From NCBI GenBank assembly GCA_028023455.1, contig JAQFVV010006305.1, positions 2,657,001 through 2,721,000 of the forward strand: DNA of 64,000 nt, given 5' to 3'. The notes below the pieces were generated by a model, which worked only from the letters and a program-made list of their open reading frames with translations, was not told where the DNA came from and did not search any database. Shown piece by piece: positions 1 through 12,959 of this stretch (within the stretch, counting starts at the first letter, position 1; the number at the start of each line of letters is the position of its first letter). The position numbers and the translations under genes were made by a program. This DNA comes from Epiperipatus broadwayi. Its lineage: Eukaryota; Onychophora; Udeonychophora; Euonychophora; Peripatidae.

Positions 1-1290
1 TATTTTTCTGGTAACTATACTTGTGAAATGCTAATAGAATGTGACAATAGTCAGCACTTCATGAATATCTGTGTATTTTATCTTATTCAATGCAAGTTCC
101 AATTATTGCATGTTTTTTTCAGATAATCCATTGAACTCTGGGTGATAGGGAGGAAATACAATATGTCATAGCCCCTTATTAGCCAAAAAAGTCATTGAAT
201 TGCAATGACATAAATCCTGTGCCATTATCAGAAGTAATTAATTTTGGATATCTGTGAGTAATAACTAGTCATTAAACACTTTTACAGCATTTCAGCATTT
301 GTATTTTTCACCACTCAGTATTCTATCCATTTGAAATATAAGCCAATGAAAACTAGGAATATATATTCATAGAAAGGACCTGGCATGTTCTATATGAATT
401 TTCTGTCAAGATTTGGTGACATGTGGTCACTGTTGATTGATTGCTTTGCATTTCTTTATGATTTGCTCCTTATCTCAGTTAATATTAGTTCAACATACGC
501 AAAATCTGGTCAATTCTTTGGTTGTAACTACTACAGGATATCCCTCATGTAGTAACTCCAACACAGGTTTGCTCCATTTGATTGGAATCAATACATAGTC
601 TGTCATTAGTATATATCTGTTACATTGGGCAGACTCTTACAGCCATCTCAGATGGATCAAAACACAGAGCTTGGTTGAGTTTATGTCATCCATCTTGAAT
701 CCATCACTTGATAAACATTCTTATTTCAGTTTTGTTGAATACACTCATTTTCATACATATATAGTATTCTTGATAAAGTGTTAGCATGATAATTTACTTT
801 CATGACTTGTACCTTAATTCAAAGTCATAGGAAACTAGGATGTTTATCTATCTTAACATTCATTGCCTCATGTTCTAGAATGCTTTTTAAATTTTCCATT
901 ATTTCCATTAAAAGTTTATAGTTTTATAGATTTTGAATGTTCATCCATATATGTATTAATGAACTTTCTTCATAGTGAATACAATACTTCATTATAAAGC
1001 TGGCCATTATTTTTTCAGTGACTGTTAACATTCTGGATGCATAAGAAACAGGGTATTCAACTCCATAAAACTATATAAGAAATCACAGCATCACTCCAAT
1101 GCATCAGTTGTAATAACTATTTTTAGTCATTATGATAGTATATCTATAGTTGATTTAATGTTAGCAAATTTTACTTTCTTGAAGGCTACATCCTATTTGA
1201 CTTCCCACTCCACTGTTATTCTTCTTGCATCACAATTTTTTGCATGGACTTCCCTTCACATTACTTCTTAGGCTACTGCACAATTCCATA
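1..1290 (-). pseudogene. Ty3/Gypsy pol relic: RT end, RNase H, integrase
   Basis: Read on the minus strand with several frame changes and stops, this stretch follows the order of a Ty3/Gypsy polyprotein. Around 1290-1090 lies a weak match to the RT/RNase H connection, including AFKKVKF and TDAL (family: TDAS). Around 1050-770 is an RNase H-like segment with PVSYASRMLT and, at its end, a YDFE-like stretch and HANTLSR, matching the usual ADALSR. Around 420-60 is the integrase core: a W/H-D-AGPF-like start, a FKWIE stretch, DNGTG-like remains, and PYHPEFNGLSE matching PYHPxSNGLAE. No continuous frame survives, so this is a dead copy. It probably continues beyond the left edge toward the integrase C-terminus and 3' LTR. 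Identity rests on the order of several short motifs, not on one intact domain. Confidence 0.72.
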
Positions 1291-2094
1291 CTTCATGGTA
1301 ATGTACTGCAACTGCCACATATATATGTGGCTAATTTTAGTATATAAGTTAGTTTCACTTAATCAGCATATTCTGTCCAAATTTTCATATTCTTGCAAAT
1401 TAACATGATGTTATTAATCTATGTATTGGCCAGAACTAGAGGGTCATCAGCATTCTTATGCAAAACAGTAATTGCCCCCTCTCTCTCAAAAAAGAAAAGA
1501 TATATATATATATATTTATTTATTAATGTTTTATTAAAGATAACAGAAAAAATACTATTATATAATTATAAATTTACTTTCCGAGTTTTTACAGAACTAA
1601 ATTTAGATACATATCAATATTTAGAGTGTTGAATATGTCATTCTCTATAGATATCACTGACAAATATACCAGCCAATTGTGACATGTCAAGCGTAAATAT
1701 TTTTTAAAATTATTTTTAACCTTGAAAATAATCTCTCTCCACTACGCACACTTGTACAAAGAGTTAATAATATTCTTAATGATACATTCAAATTTGAGAA
1801 TGAAACAGTCAAATCAGAAGTTAGAATATCAGTGGATTTTTGCAATTAAGATAATTCACGTGAAAATAAATTTTTATTATATAAGATGCTTATCTAAACT
1901 CACATTATGAATAAAAGACTATAATGCATGTTGTTAGGATCTTTTCTATATTAAACACCAATATTATTTACATGCCAATCTTATTGCCATAAAAGTAATT
2001 AATTACATAAATATTTTTCATATAGTCTTTAATGTACTGACTGATAAACAAAAGTGATAATTCTTATAAAATATTTCAAACTATATAAATATAG
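1291..2094. other. Unassigned A+T-rich stretch
   Basis: Nothing recognisable. It holds a short (TA)n tract at about 1500-1516. Short open frames here lack any recognisable domain and look like chance. Confidence 0.6.
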
Positions 2095-2890
2095 TAATGT
2101 TATATATAGAGCTCGCAAATAAGCTCTTAACAAGCTTGGCAGAATATCCCCAACTCCAGACCAGTTTCAAAGTGAGATGCTAGGATATCCAAGCATTAGA
2201 TTAAAAATACCAGGATATATCCAGCACTTTATCTAATGTATAACTATTAAGTTGAAAATCTAAAATTTTTAGACATCCATATGTCTTCCAATCCAGATAT
2301 CTAACTTATATAGCCATATGGGTCTGAACTAAGTTCAGATATACCATATATTAATAGCTTTAGCAATATAAAATTGCCAAAGACTTAATAGCATCTCACT
2401 AAGGATGTCAATAGCAGAAACCAGTCTGGGATTGTGGATATTTTGCAAAGCTTGTTAAGAACGTATTTGCGAGCTCTATATATAACATTTATAATACAAG
2501 CTTATTAAATTAGGTCAAGTGATATCTAACTTGATTTTTTTGCTATTAAGGCTTTGGTGATTTTATATTCCTAAAGCTAATAATATATGGTGTATCTGAA
2601 CTTAGTTCAGTCTCATAGCGCTATTTAAGTTAGATAGTTGGATTGAAAGACATATGGATGTCTGAAAATTTCAGATTTTCTATTTAATAGTTATAGATAA
2701 ATGCTGGGTGTATTTTTAATATAATGCTTGAATATCCTAGAATCTCACTGAGGATACCCATAGCAGGCTGGTGTGGGATTGGGGATAGTCTGCAAAGGTT
2801 GTTAAGAGCTTATTGGCAAACTTTAACATTTGTAATACAAGGTTATTAAACTAGGTCACGTGACATCTGACTTCATTTTTTTTAAAAATA
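2095..2890. mobile_element. Foldback/MITE-like element with long inverted repeats
   Basis: Two near-identical ends face each other at 2097-2150 and 2435-2488; each carries the block TATATATAGAGCTCGCAAAT or its complement followed by a CTTAACAAGCTT-like stretch. Internal sequence at about 2150-2400 reappears inverted at about 2530-2760, including the motif CATATGGGTCTGAACT, whose counterpart is decayed in the second arm. The unit end AATACAAG(C/G)TTATTAAA(T/C)TAGGTCA followed by a CATCTGACTT-like stretch occurs twice, at 2493-2540 and 2830-2875. The whole stretch can fold on itself. No coding potential is visible, so it is best read as a non-autonomous inverted-repeat element, either nested or a rearranged dimer. 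Confidence 0.75.
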
Positions 2891-5800
2891 TAATAATTTA
2901 CACTTACTCTTCAATATCTTATAATACCTAATTAGAACAGCATAAACTAAGCTTTAGAGATTAATAAAACATATGAAACATATAAACTATTATATCTTAA
3001 TTATGAATAATAATAATTAACACCAATTAATAATTTTTCTCTAAAACAAATTAGACATATATTGAGTCATCAATATTGAAATTATAATAAATATATAATT
3101 TAAATTATATTATCTGTAGAACTTATTTTTTCATTTTTTTTGCAATTGAGCTTTCCTCTTATGAGAACTTTATTTCAATAAAACAACTATATATGACAAT
3201 AAATAAAAATGACACTTAAGGACAATTCCTGATACTTTACAAATAATTCTGGAAACGAAGATTGTCAGCCGTGTTTTTTATTATACATTTTCATTGACAT
3301 AATTATCTCATACCTAAATGAATATGTTTTACTTGTTAATAGTAAAAAATATTCAATAAATCATTATTAATTTTTAATAACTTTAAAAAATAACATGTTA
3401 TAAATTCCATTCATAAAAATAATATAAAACTATAACAATAAATTTTAAATAAAAGAGATTTAATAATTAAAGCTACAGGGAGTTTTATAAAAACATAGTA
3501 AAAATGAAGCTATATCTGCAATTCACCTTGTAATGTTCAATACCTTCTAGTTATGAGAATAAATCATAAATTTATAAGCCACATTTTTTTTAATAGAATT
3601 CATGAGAGTGGTACCTGTTCTCCCTGGAAATTATTATAAAGTACTTGCTGGTCACAAGTCTTTCAATCATCACTGCTATGGAAGTATTCTTCCCTGTTGG
3701 TGTTTTTGCTTGTTTAAACAACTTTAGTGTTTGTGCATGATAAATATAAAATAAAGTAATGTGCGAATGGAATTTATAATACATTTATTGCTATTTTTGG
3801 AGCATAACCAGAATTTACACTTCTGAACATGTATAATTAAAAACATGGCTGTCAACATGATGTCCTGTATTATCTATAATCATTCTTGGTATCTAAAATT
3901 ATCCTTTAAGTACCATAAAACATATTCTTTATAACCTAATGTTCACTTAAAAATCCTTAAGAGTTTCAATTATTTTTATCCTGGTGAAATCTATTAGAAT
4001 GTTTTTTTTAAAAAAAAGATTGAAAACCTTTGGTACTTTAAATCACAAAGGACACAGAAGAATTAATCCTGGTAGAATAATAAATGCTGATGAAATTATA
4101 TTTTTTGAAACAATCCATTAATATGGTAAAATTTAAAAATATCACAAGAAGCTATTTTTCTTTCTTTTCTAAAGGTCCAGAGTGAATAATTAGGAATTTT
4201 ATGAAAAGTGATATTTGCTAATTTTAGCATTTCTTATAAGAGTTGTTTACAAAGAGTAATTACATTAATTTTAAAACTGGATTAAAACAAATATCCAATG
4301 TATACCTAGGTATTAAGATAATATTTTTTTTAAATATTTGTTTTAAACTATACCAAAAGACAACTTTTGAAGTATTAGCATTGGAAAAATAGCTTAAAAA
4401 TTTTCATTTCAATAACATCTTTAAATTTTATTTTGTTCTTGCATTTTACCCTGATGAACATTTTTCAGATGTTTTGCTTATTTATTGGGACAGTTAAGAG
4501 GCATGCACATAACATTTTAAAACATATTTAAATAAAATATACTTTAATAAAATTAAATATACAAATCATAATGTTAGAACAAATATTTATAATACAGATA
4601 TTAAAATAAATGATTTTAATTTTATTTACAATTCTCACAATAATTGAGATTTTATTTTAGATTTAAAATAACTTTACCTAAATATTTTAAAATAGTATTT
4701 CTTTATATTTAAAAATAACTAAGAAATATAAACATACATACATGCGTATACACATGAAATTATTGCATTAAAAGTTTATATCACTACTGAAGTATTTTTA
4801 CCTATTATGTATATACTAATATAAATATTGCTTAACTGATTTTATTTTAACTAATTTATCCACATGTATATAATATTATGCATTTTATTAGCCTTCCCCC
4901 TAAATATATATATTTGTGCTGGTGTGTGTTTTTAAAACTAAATAGAAAACCACAATTTTTCAAAAATTGCTAAAAGAATTTTAAACACTGTGAAAGTCCA
5001 AGAAGACATCTTGGATTTTTTTTAAATATTGCTTGATATGATAAATTTTAAAAAAGCATTTTTTATAATAAACCAATAAAAATTTTGAAGTTATGTTTAT
5101 TGTTATTATTTTAGAGATACCAAATAACCATCACAATATCTATATAAATAGTATAGGTAGTAACAGTAAAATGTAGTTTTGTTTTCGCATCACATGGTAA
5201 CATGATGTGAAATATGGATTTTGTAAACTCAGCATAAGAAGATAACTGAGAATATTGTAAGAGAAATTCAAACTATAGAAAATTATAATTCATAAATTGC
5301 ATTTCAATAAGTGATTGTTTATTTTAATATCTCTATATTTCTTTATTTTGTAGAAATAATGAATCAAGTTGCATTAATTAATATTTGTAACATAACAAAT
5401 ATATTCTTAATTCTGCACTATTTTAGCATTCCTTATATATTGGTGATCCTCATGTCTTACTTATTGTCTTCTACCAATCCTGATATTGACATAACTTAAT
5501 TGTCTAGAAATTTAATTTTTTAGAATGTAGTTTATTTACTTCTTGTTCAACCAACATACAGGCACACACATAAAATTTTTATTAACAACTTTACAAATAT
5601 ATGTACAAATCTACTCAAGCATGTCAGTTTGTATATACTTTAATATAAACTAAACTGTTAATAGTGATTATAATTTATTATTACATGATTTCAGACTCAT
5701 CCATGACTTAACAACCACAATAAAGTGTAAATTGCTTTATGTATATAACACACACAAATATGCTAATTTTTATGACTTATAAATATATACATTTCTTAAT

Positions 5801-7099
5801 AATTAAAAAGAAATTCAAAACATGGATCTAATTTTTTATCAGCATAACAAAGAATAAAATATTCAATAAATTGTAGATAGCTCATTGAAAAGTTGATCAC
5901 CTTCAATTTGTTACAAATATTAATATAGGGATTTATAATATCAATATATTAATTTTAGTAATACAACAACCTTAATTAATCCATTGCAGAAGAAAAATCT
6001 TTTCAAAACAGAAGAACAAAATAGAACGCAATAAATATATTTCATTTGGCAAGTCAACTTCTGAATGGATAGGACTCTTAAGTATATCTTTTTTATTATT
6101 CTATATAGCTAATAATAGTTAGGTATTCATTTTATGACTATAAATTAGATAACTAGGTGATTATTTAAAAAAATTCCCAAGTTACCTGAAGAAATTTCCA
6201 ATTTCATTAAAATTCAAACTCTAAATCATAGCAAGGAAAGCAGATCAATTATGCCCTATGTTACATACTCTTTAATCGGAATCTTATTTAATATGTATTA
6301 ACTTACATAATAATTTTAAATGTTTTTTTAAACTATGAATAAATACTTTTCTTTATTTGAAAAATAAAATCATTTTTTCAGTATTAATTTTAAAAAATAG
6401 TAGTATTTTTTGTAGCATACAAATCATTTGCGAATGGTTTTTTGATTAGATCTAGTTCACATTATTTCAGTAAAAGTTACAGAACATTTTTGACAGTATA
6501 TAGATAGTAGTCAATTGTGTTTGATCAGGCTGACACATTTTTTTCTTGTTCAATTACAAGAATGAAATGTCAAAAGTTGCATCAGTCTTAATAATTTATA
6601 GTGGTTGATCTTTTGAGGTGATATATAAAACTGCCAATGACAGTATGTAAAACAGTATCATAGTTTGATTTATGGTTTAGAATATAAAAGTGGAAAGTAG
6701 CAGACAGAAAGACTGAAAATGGTTAAATCGATCTTTATAACTAAAGTAGTTGTAAAAAGTCTAGAAATAGTTACATTTTGAAGAAATAGTGAAAAGGATA
6801 AAAAAATTTCAATTAATATAGAAAAAACAAGTTTTTCATAATTATAGTTTAAAAAAAATTTACAATAAAATCACTTTTATTATAATAATTAACATATACA
6901 TATATATTACATTTTTTATTTATACATTGCTTTAATATTTTTTGCAGTTTTAGTTGCTTAGCAAACTTCTAAGTTATAATTGACAAAATATATTATTTCA
7001 TATACACATGCACATATATAAGAATATATTGTACATTATAGAATATATTTTTACATTTTATCTATGGTATATTGATATTATTATATAGTTTATTTCACA
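2891..7099. other. Unassigned A+T-rich stretch
   Basis: No gene, recognisable element or RNA was found in these 4.2 kb. It consists of A+T-rich unique-looking DNA with short homopolymer and TA runs. The short open frames at 3590-3784 (minus) and 5311-5499 (plus) have biased low-complexity composition and no domain. Confidence 0.5.
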
Positions 7100-8660
7100 C
7101 ACACATATCTATATACTGTAACAGAATACATATTTGGACCACGAAAGAATGGTCCTGGTTTGATAATGCCTGCAAATTTTGATGCTATTTGTAACAGAAT
7201 AATAAAAAAGAATATGCTCTTCTTTTAATGTTTTGCAGATTTGGGAGTCATTTGTAGCTGAATAACTATAATGATGATACCTAATGAAAACTTTAATATA
7301 ATCTGAATAAAAATATAGCCCAATCGTTGGTCATTATTTGCAACTAAATAAAATATATACTCTGGTGTCGAATGCCCTTTATAATGTAATAAAGTTATGG
7401 GTCATTCTGTATCCTGAGTCATAGCCTAATTTTTGATCAACAATAAAAATATGAACGAAGGAAGAACAATCTTAATTTAATATCGTCCATAAAATATAGC
7501 ATCATTTGTAAAAGAATGAAAATAATAAATTCAACTAAAGTCAATATTAATCGATGACTAACAATCTAACACTTAAGTTAATAAAATAGTGATAATAATC
7601 TTTGTTATAACCTTATAAATTCCAATAGCATTTAGAACTGACAGAAAATAAATAAAAACATTACTTCAAGCAATCATAAAATATAAGCATTGTTTGCAAT
7701 AAGTTGAAGATAAAGCAATAAAACTAAATATCATTGTCTTATAAATAACAGTATATGTCTATATATAAATACCTTATAATAGAATGAAAATAATAAAGAA
7801 TTTTAGAGATACACTTTAATATTTTTTATGAATCAACACACTGTTTATAATAATGCAAAATTGTACCAAAAGTCAAACATTATTTTTATTTATATTTAAA
7901 TGAAATAATTCATAGATCGATGAAATAATAATCTTAATATGCTTTACAAGTTTACAATATCAATAATATCTAACAACATATATAATTCAACTGATTTTTA
8001 ATTACAACTAAATAAAATAAAAGCACTATTAACTCAACCTTGACATTCCACTAATATCAATATACTCTTATTAACTAAGTCAATTAATTATAACAAAACT
8101 GAATAGTTAATAATAATACAAAATCCGTTAACATATTTTTCCATTTTCACCATCTTAAAATATTATAAAATAAAATCCATTTAAACAACCTTAAGAATTT
8201 CAGTATCCAATCATAACAATATATAAAATAAATGATAGATTTTCATTTGATCCTTATTCCAACAATTGACAAATTACATACAATTCCTCTTCAGTTTATT
8301 GAAGCTAAGTTATTAAAACTTTAGACTATAACGGTCAAAGCATATGAAAGATTATTAGATTTATTATAATCAAATATTAATTTTAAAATTTAATATTTAA
8401 ACTGAATTTACAACCCACATTATCAAACTTTTAATATAATTACAGCAAATACTCTAATTTATAACAAAATAAAATATATTACTATGACCAGTTCTGTAAT
8501 TGAATAAGATTATGATCATTGTGGCTGTATACTGACTCAATATAATATTTACCTTAATCATCAATGATTTAAAATAAAATATGTGAGCATCTAATTGCAA
8601 TTACCTTTATTCATCTTCAATAACAATCATATTTTTATCTTTATCAATTATCAAATCAAT
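7100..8660. repeat. Degenerate tandem repeat, period roughly 65-90 bp
   Basis: A phrase like ATTTGTAACAGAATAATAAA recurs in diverged form at about 7118, 7191, 7254, 7340, 7508, 7690, 7980 and 8460. Variants include GTAGCTGAAT, GCAACTAAAT and GTAAAAGAAT, usually followed by A/T-rich AATAAA words. The spacing is irregular, about 63-95 bp where adjacent copies can be seen. This suggests an old minisatellite or satellite block that has largely decayed. Base composition alone could produce part of this pattern, so the call is tentative. Confidence 0.4.
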
Positions 8661-9350
8661 TTATATATAATTCTACCTTAATATATCTATTACTTGTTAC
8701 TAACAAAGTAATTATAAGCTTCTAATTACTTATTGGATATTTAAGCATGTAAAATCAGTTAATTTATTGCTGTATAAAATCTATACTTGGTCAGATAATA
8801 AGCATTAAATTTAATACAAAGAAAATGATATATAATTACATTTTTTCACCCATCCTGTGGTTTTGGTTTCTGAATTATTTTTATAACTGCTTCTAATAAA
8901 TTATGCAATGTAATCAATTAGTGAATATCATGTTATCCAAATACAATTAACCAATAATTTGCATTGTAAAATTGAATGTCAGCCAAGCAAATTTATTTGT
9001 TTTAAATAAATTCAAAATCTATTAACAAATTAATATAAATTAAAATCAAAAATATGTATATGGCAAATAAACATTTAAAATATATGCACATCAATCATAT
9101 TTTATGCAATAGGTTTTCAGTTGACATTAACTTCATATTTAAATAGGTTATTGCACATCAATCTCCATTTATTAAATACTGAATACAAACACATATGTTT
9201 ATATAACATAAAAAAAGTAGAATGTTTATACTTTCCAAAATATGAGACTTCAAGATATATCTTTTTTCTATACTTCATATAAAAATATAGTTAATTGAAA
9301 TATTATATATATATCACCAAAACTGTCTAACACTATACTAGACAAAAAAT
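8661..9350. other. Unassigned A+T-rich stretch
   Basis: No feature recognised; A+T-rich DNA up to the left arm of the Penelope-like inverted pair. Confidence 0.5.
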
Positions 9351-9352
9351 AA

Positions 9353-9929
9353 AAATGCAAAACCATAAAAAAATACAATACTAGATTAAATTCAAAATTT
9401 TACCAAAGTCCTCACACAACCATGGTTTCATTTACTACAAATAGACCTTCTCAAGTGAAAATCAACCTAAAGGAAAACATATATATATATATATACAAAT
9501 AAACAAACCTTCTCATAATTCATTTCAAACTCCACCTTCCCTTAATATCAAAAGAAGTCTTCATAAGATTGATAGCCTCAGAATCAAGGAGTTTTATCAT
9601 CAAAGTCTCCTTTCTTCTTCTTTTTAACTCATTCTTTTCAAAAAAAATAACCGAAGCATTGTTAAACAATATTCTATGACCTGTATTCAATTCATGAATA
9701 TATAAAGCTGAGTTAAGATACCTATGTTTAACTCTACTTATATGAACCTTAACCCTTTCATTAAGGCTAAATTTACTCTGGCCTACATAAAATTTACCAC
9801 AACTACATGGAATTTTATAAACAATACCAGGAATAGACCTACTATCAATAGACTGCTTTGAACCATTAAGTAATGAATTCAAATCAGAACTTTTCCTCCA
9901 TGCAACCTTCTTTCCATCTAACAAATGAC
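9353..9929 (-). mobile_element. Penelope-like element, 3' part (left copy, inverted)
   Basis: Minus-strand frame 9520-9924 encodes a PLE-type GIY-YIG endonuclease C-terminus. The strand IVYKIPC and the paired strand FYVG match the GIY...YIG core, and R in NERVKVH sits where the family has its catalytic arginine. The C-x-C pair in PCSCG and the following histidines resemble the PLE-specific zinc-binding insert. PLEs are retroelements with a telomerase-like RT followed by this endonuclease, which nicks target DNA to prime reverse transcription. The RT part is missing here. Downstream, 9353-9519 is 3' non-coding sequence shared with the right copy at 10550-10711 and with the copy near 42.3 kb. 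The copy is truncated at 9929, where the right copy begins in the opposite direction. Confidence 0.85.
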
Positions 9930-10708
9930 TATTTTAATAATGATGCTGATATTCAAAGAAGTCAATTTGCTGCTGAATATGTAGAATTGGGTTATAGTCA
10001 TGATTTTATTAAAAAAGTGGTATTTAATAATAATGTTTATAGTTGTGATTTGGATGATAAGAATTTTGTTGGTAAGGATGATGATTATATGTCTTTACCA
10101 TTTAAAGCATCAATTTATAATTTGGTTTATAGGAATAGTCATTTGTTAGGTGGAAAGAAGGTTGCATGGAGGAAAGGTTCTGATTTGAATTCATTACTTA
10201 ATGGTTCAAAGCAGTCTATTGATAGTAGGTCTATTCCTAGTATTGTTTATAAAATTCCATATAGTTGTGGTAAATTTTATGTAGGCCAGAGTAAATTTAG
10301 CCTTAATGAAAGGGTTAAGGTTCATATAAGTAGAGTTAAACATAGGTATCTTAACTCAGCTTTATACATTCATGAATTGAATACAGGTCATAGAATATTG
10401 TTTAACAATGCTTCGGTTATTTTTTATGAAAAGAATGAGTTAAAAAGAAGAATAAAGGAGACTTTGATGATAAAACTCCTTGATTCTGAGGCTATCAATC
10501 TTATGAAGACTTCTTTTGATATTAAGGGAAAGTGGAGTTTGAAATGAATTATGGGAAGGTTTGTTTGTTTGTATATATATATATATATTGTTTTCCTTTA
10601 GGTTGATTTTCACTTGAGAAGGTCTATTTGTAGTAGACAAAACCATGGTTGTGTAAGGATTTTGGTAAAATTTTGAATTTAATCTAGTATTGTATTGTTT
10701 TATGGTTC

Positions 10709-10711
<3 letters not shown>
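9928..10711 (+). mobile_element. Penelope-like element, 3' part (right copy)
   Basis: This plus-strand copy is longer than its inverted partner. The open frame runs to 10547; its first codons from 9873 lie in antisense sequence of the left copy, so the apparent start is an artefact and the element-derived part begins near 9928. In that frame the linker before the endonuclease includes IQRSQFAAEYVELGY at residues 27-41, which recurs as IQRSQFASDYIELGY in the 42-43 kb copy. The GIY-YIG domain follows: VY at 125-126, YVG at 136-138, R147. The first cysteine of the C-x-C pair is tyrosine here (PYSCG), unlike the left copy. The frame is otherwise open, suggesting a fairly young insertion. The RT domain is absent; 10550-10711 is the 3' UTR. 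Confidence 0.85.
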
Positions 10712-10747
<36 letters not shown>

Positions 10748-10767
10748 TTATATATATATATATATTT
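10711..10767. repeat. (TA)n microsatellite with T run
   Basis: Two TA tracts flank a T-rich run directly after the 3' end of the right PLE copy. Such tracts are common next to retroelement insertions in this window. Confidence 0.9.
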
Positions 10768-12625
10768 GTACCGTTTGATCTGTAGATGCTCACACTTACC
10801 GTGCAAGCTTGGTTTAGCTTGGTTTCAACCTTATTTTATATTACATTTATAATCTTATTTAATTATAAATATTACATGGAACTGGCATGTTCGAGCAAAA
10901 TGAAAAATATTATTGATAGCTTTAGCTGTCAATAATACCCATGATCAGATTGAGCTATGCAATGCATAACACGATCACATTTCCAGATCATGGCCCATTT
11001 TGGCTGCTAGACTCAAAACCCTACTATCCAAACTATTTATTTCGGAGTAAATCCCAGGTGCCAGTTAATCTAAAACTAACATGTTCGGATGGTAGGCCCA
11101 TAATCCAGCACTCAAAAAATCCCTTAACTAGCTCAGTCTATTTTCTAATTCAATAACAAAATATAGTTTCAATTAGTAGTGAAAGAATTGATCGACAAAA
11201 TAAAATTTTAGTTTATAAAGACAATTTATTTTAATTAACATTTACTAAACTAATTTTAAATATTTTATAAATCTTATTTAATTAACATAACACACATATA
11301 TTTATAATTTACACACTATAATATCTTAGGAGAAAGCATTAAATAACATTTTAAATTTAAAATACAATGACATCAATATACTAAAACATGAACACACACA
11401 ACAATTTAATCACACATATTAATAGTTCATCTATGGGTGCTATAGAGTTCTTAATCTTGACTCTTGAGGCTTTACGAATGCAATGGCTACTTTAGAAATG
11501 AGTATAAAATTGTTATTACCTAGGATTTTGAACATGGATACTTCTTGCTGTTTGCTGCTTCTGATGAAGTATTTCTAACCAGTTAGATTTGAAGTTTTCT
11601 TGTGGAGATTTGATATTCATTATTCCGAGGCATTTTTTTTAAGACAATTAGATATTAAGCAACTTCAGGTTGTTATGCAAACATCACTTTTATGAGGTAG
11701 ATTGGCTGTTTTCATCGGACTTCAGGCTAGAGAAAGTCATATGTTTTCTGAGGTTTTAATGCTGCATTCTTGATTCTGATATAACTCACTGATAGATTGT
11801 ACTGAACTGTTATCTCAAACTCAACTCTAATGCAACTCTAATGTAACTAACTCGACTAACTATCAGATAAAAAATTGACTATTTATACATGAGGCGTGTT
11901 GTCGAAGTTCTTCTCATTAGTAGCTAATCCTTTGAAGATAAGCTTTTTAATCCTGTTGTTGAAATTTCTTTGATAATCTTTTAATTACATGTTTTTGAAT
12001 ATCATTTAATTAGTAGCCATGCAAACATGTTGTTTTTTATATTTTTATTAGTAGCCACCACTGAGTGTTTTTTAATTTTTTAACTTTAATTTATTTTTCA
12101 ATATAATTTTAACACACACATATACACACATTTATCATTTATTTGTTTACTCTCACACATATATTTTATTACGCTTACATTTATGCACATGTATAATTTA
12201 AGATCAATTCATTATTTAGTTTTTAAGATTACTTTTTTTCTTTAACTTGAATGAAAAGAGATTTATATTTTTAAACTTTACGTTACATTTTAACTAATAA
12301 TAATAAGAAAAAACTCTCTACTTCTTTTATAAAACCTTTAGATTTTGTAATTTTATGTTTTCTTTGATGAAAGATTTTTATTTTAATAATTTTTTTTAAA
12401 CAAAATTATTATGTGCCAACACAATGTTGGTACAATTTATATATATAATGAATCTCTTTATTTGTTAATATGAATATAAAAATAATGAATATTTTAAATT
12501 AAAACAATAATTACTATTATGTAAAATATAAATCAAACTTAGGAAAACATAGCCCTCTTATAATTAGGTATATAAATAGATCACTACTTAACCTAAAATT
12601 ATATCACTATTGATATCACTAAATC
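10768..12625. other. Unassigned stretch with a SINE-like scrap
   Basis: Positions 10800-10832 contain GGTTTAGCTTGGTTTCAACC, similar to the GGTTTAGCTGGGTTTGAACC block of the SINE-like repeat at 30.6 kb, so this may be a small relic of that family. The somewhat less A+T-rich region 10940-11120 has an open frame (10941-11156) without a recognisable domain. The rest, including 11420-12060, shows nothing I can identify. Confidence 0.4.
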
Positions 12626-12662
12626 ACACACATATATATATATATATATATCATGATCATCA

Positions 12663-12959
12663 TCAACCATTATCAATCCACAGCAGGATGAAGATCTCTC
12701 CAAGTTTAATCCATCTTCTCTGATCTTTAGCTTCTCTTCTCCACAACACCCCTGCACATTTTCTTATTTCATCCATCCATCTCACATGTGCTCTCTTTCT
12801 GGGTCTTTTACAATCTCTTGGAATCCAGTTTAAAATTTCAATTGTCCATCTATTATCATCTCTTCTAGCAATATGTCCAGCCCAACTCCATTTCAATCTT
12901 TTAATTTTTTCAATAAGGTCAGTAACACCTGTTTGTTGTCTTACCCATACATTGCGTTT
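12663..12959 (-). pseudogene. RTE C-terminal tail after a premature stop
   Basis: This is in frame with the RT upstream, past the TGA. It reads on with KRNVWVRQQTGV, then KWSWAGHIARRDDNRW and a run rich in W, R and C ending in W-R-REAKDQRRW-KLGE. This is the usual RTE C-terminus (WAGHxARxxDxRW...). The element's stop lies at 12663, about 30 bp before the simple-repeat 3' tail. Confidence 0.85.

Noticed and set aside
4081-4100. CTGATGAAATTATA as a hammerhead core.
   Set aside because: No stem II/GAAA arrangement or stem I partner follows.
10440-10793. 117-codon minus-strand open frame over the PLE 3' end.
   Set aside because: It is antisense to the PLE endonuclease and translated TA repeat.
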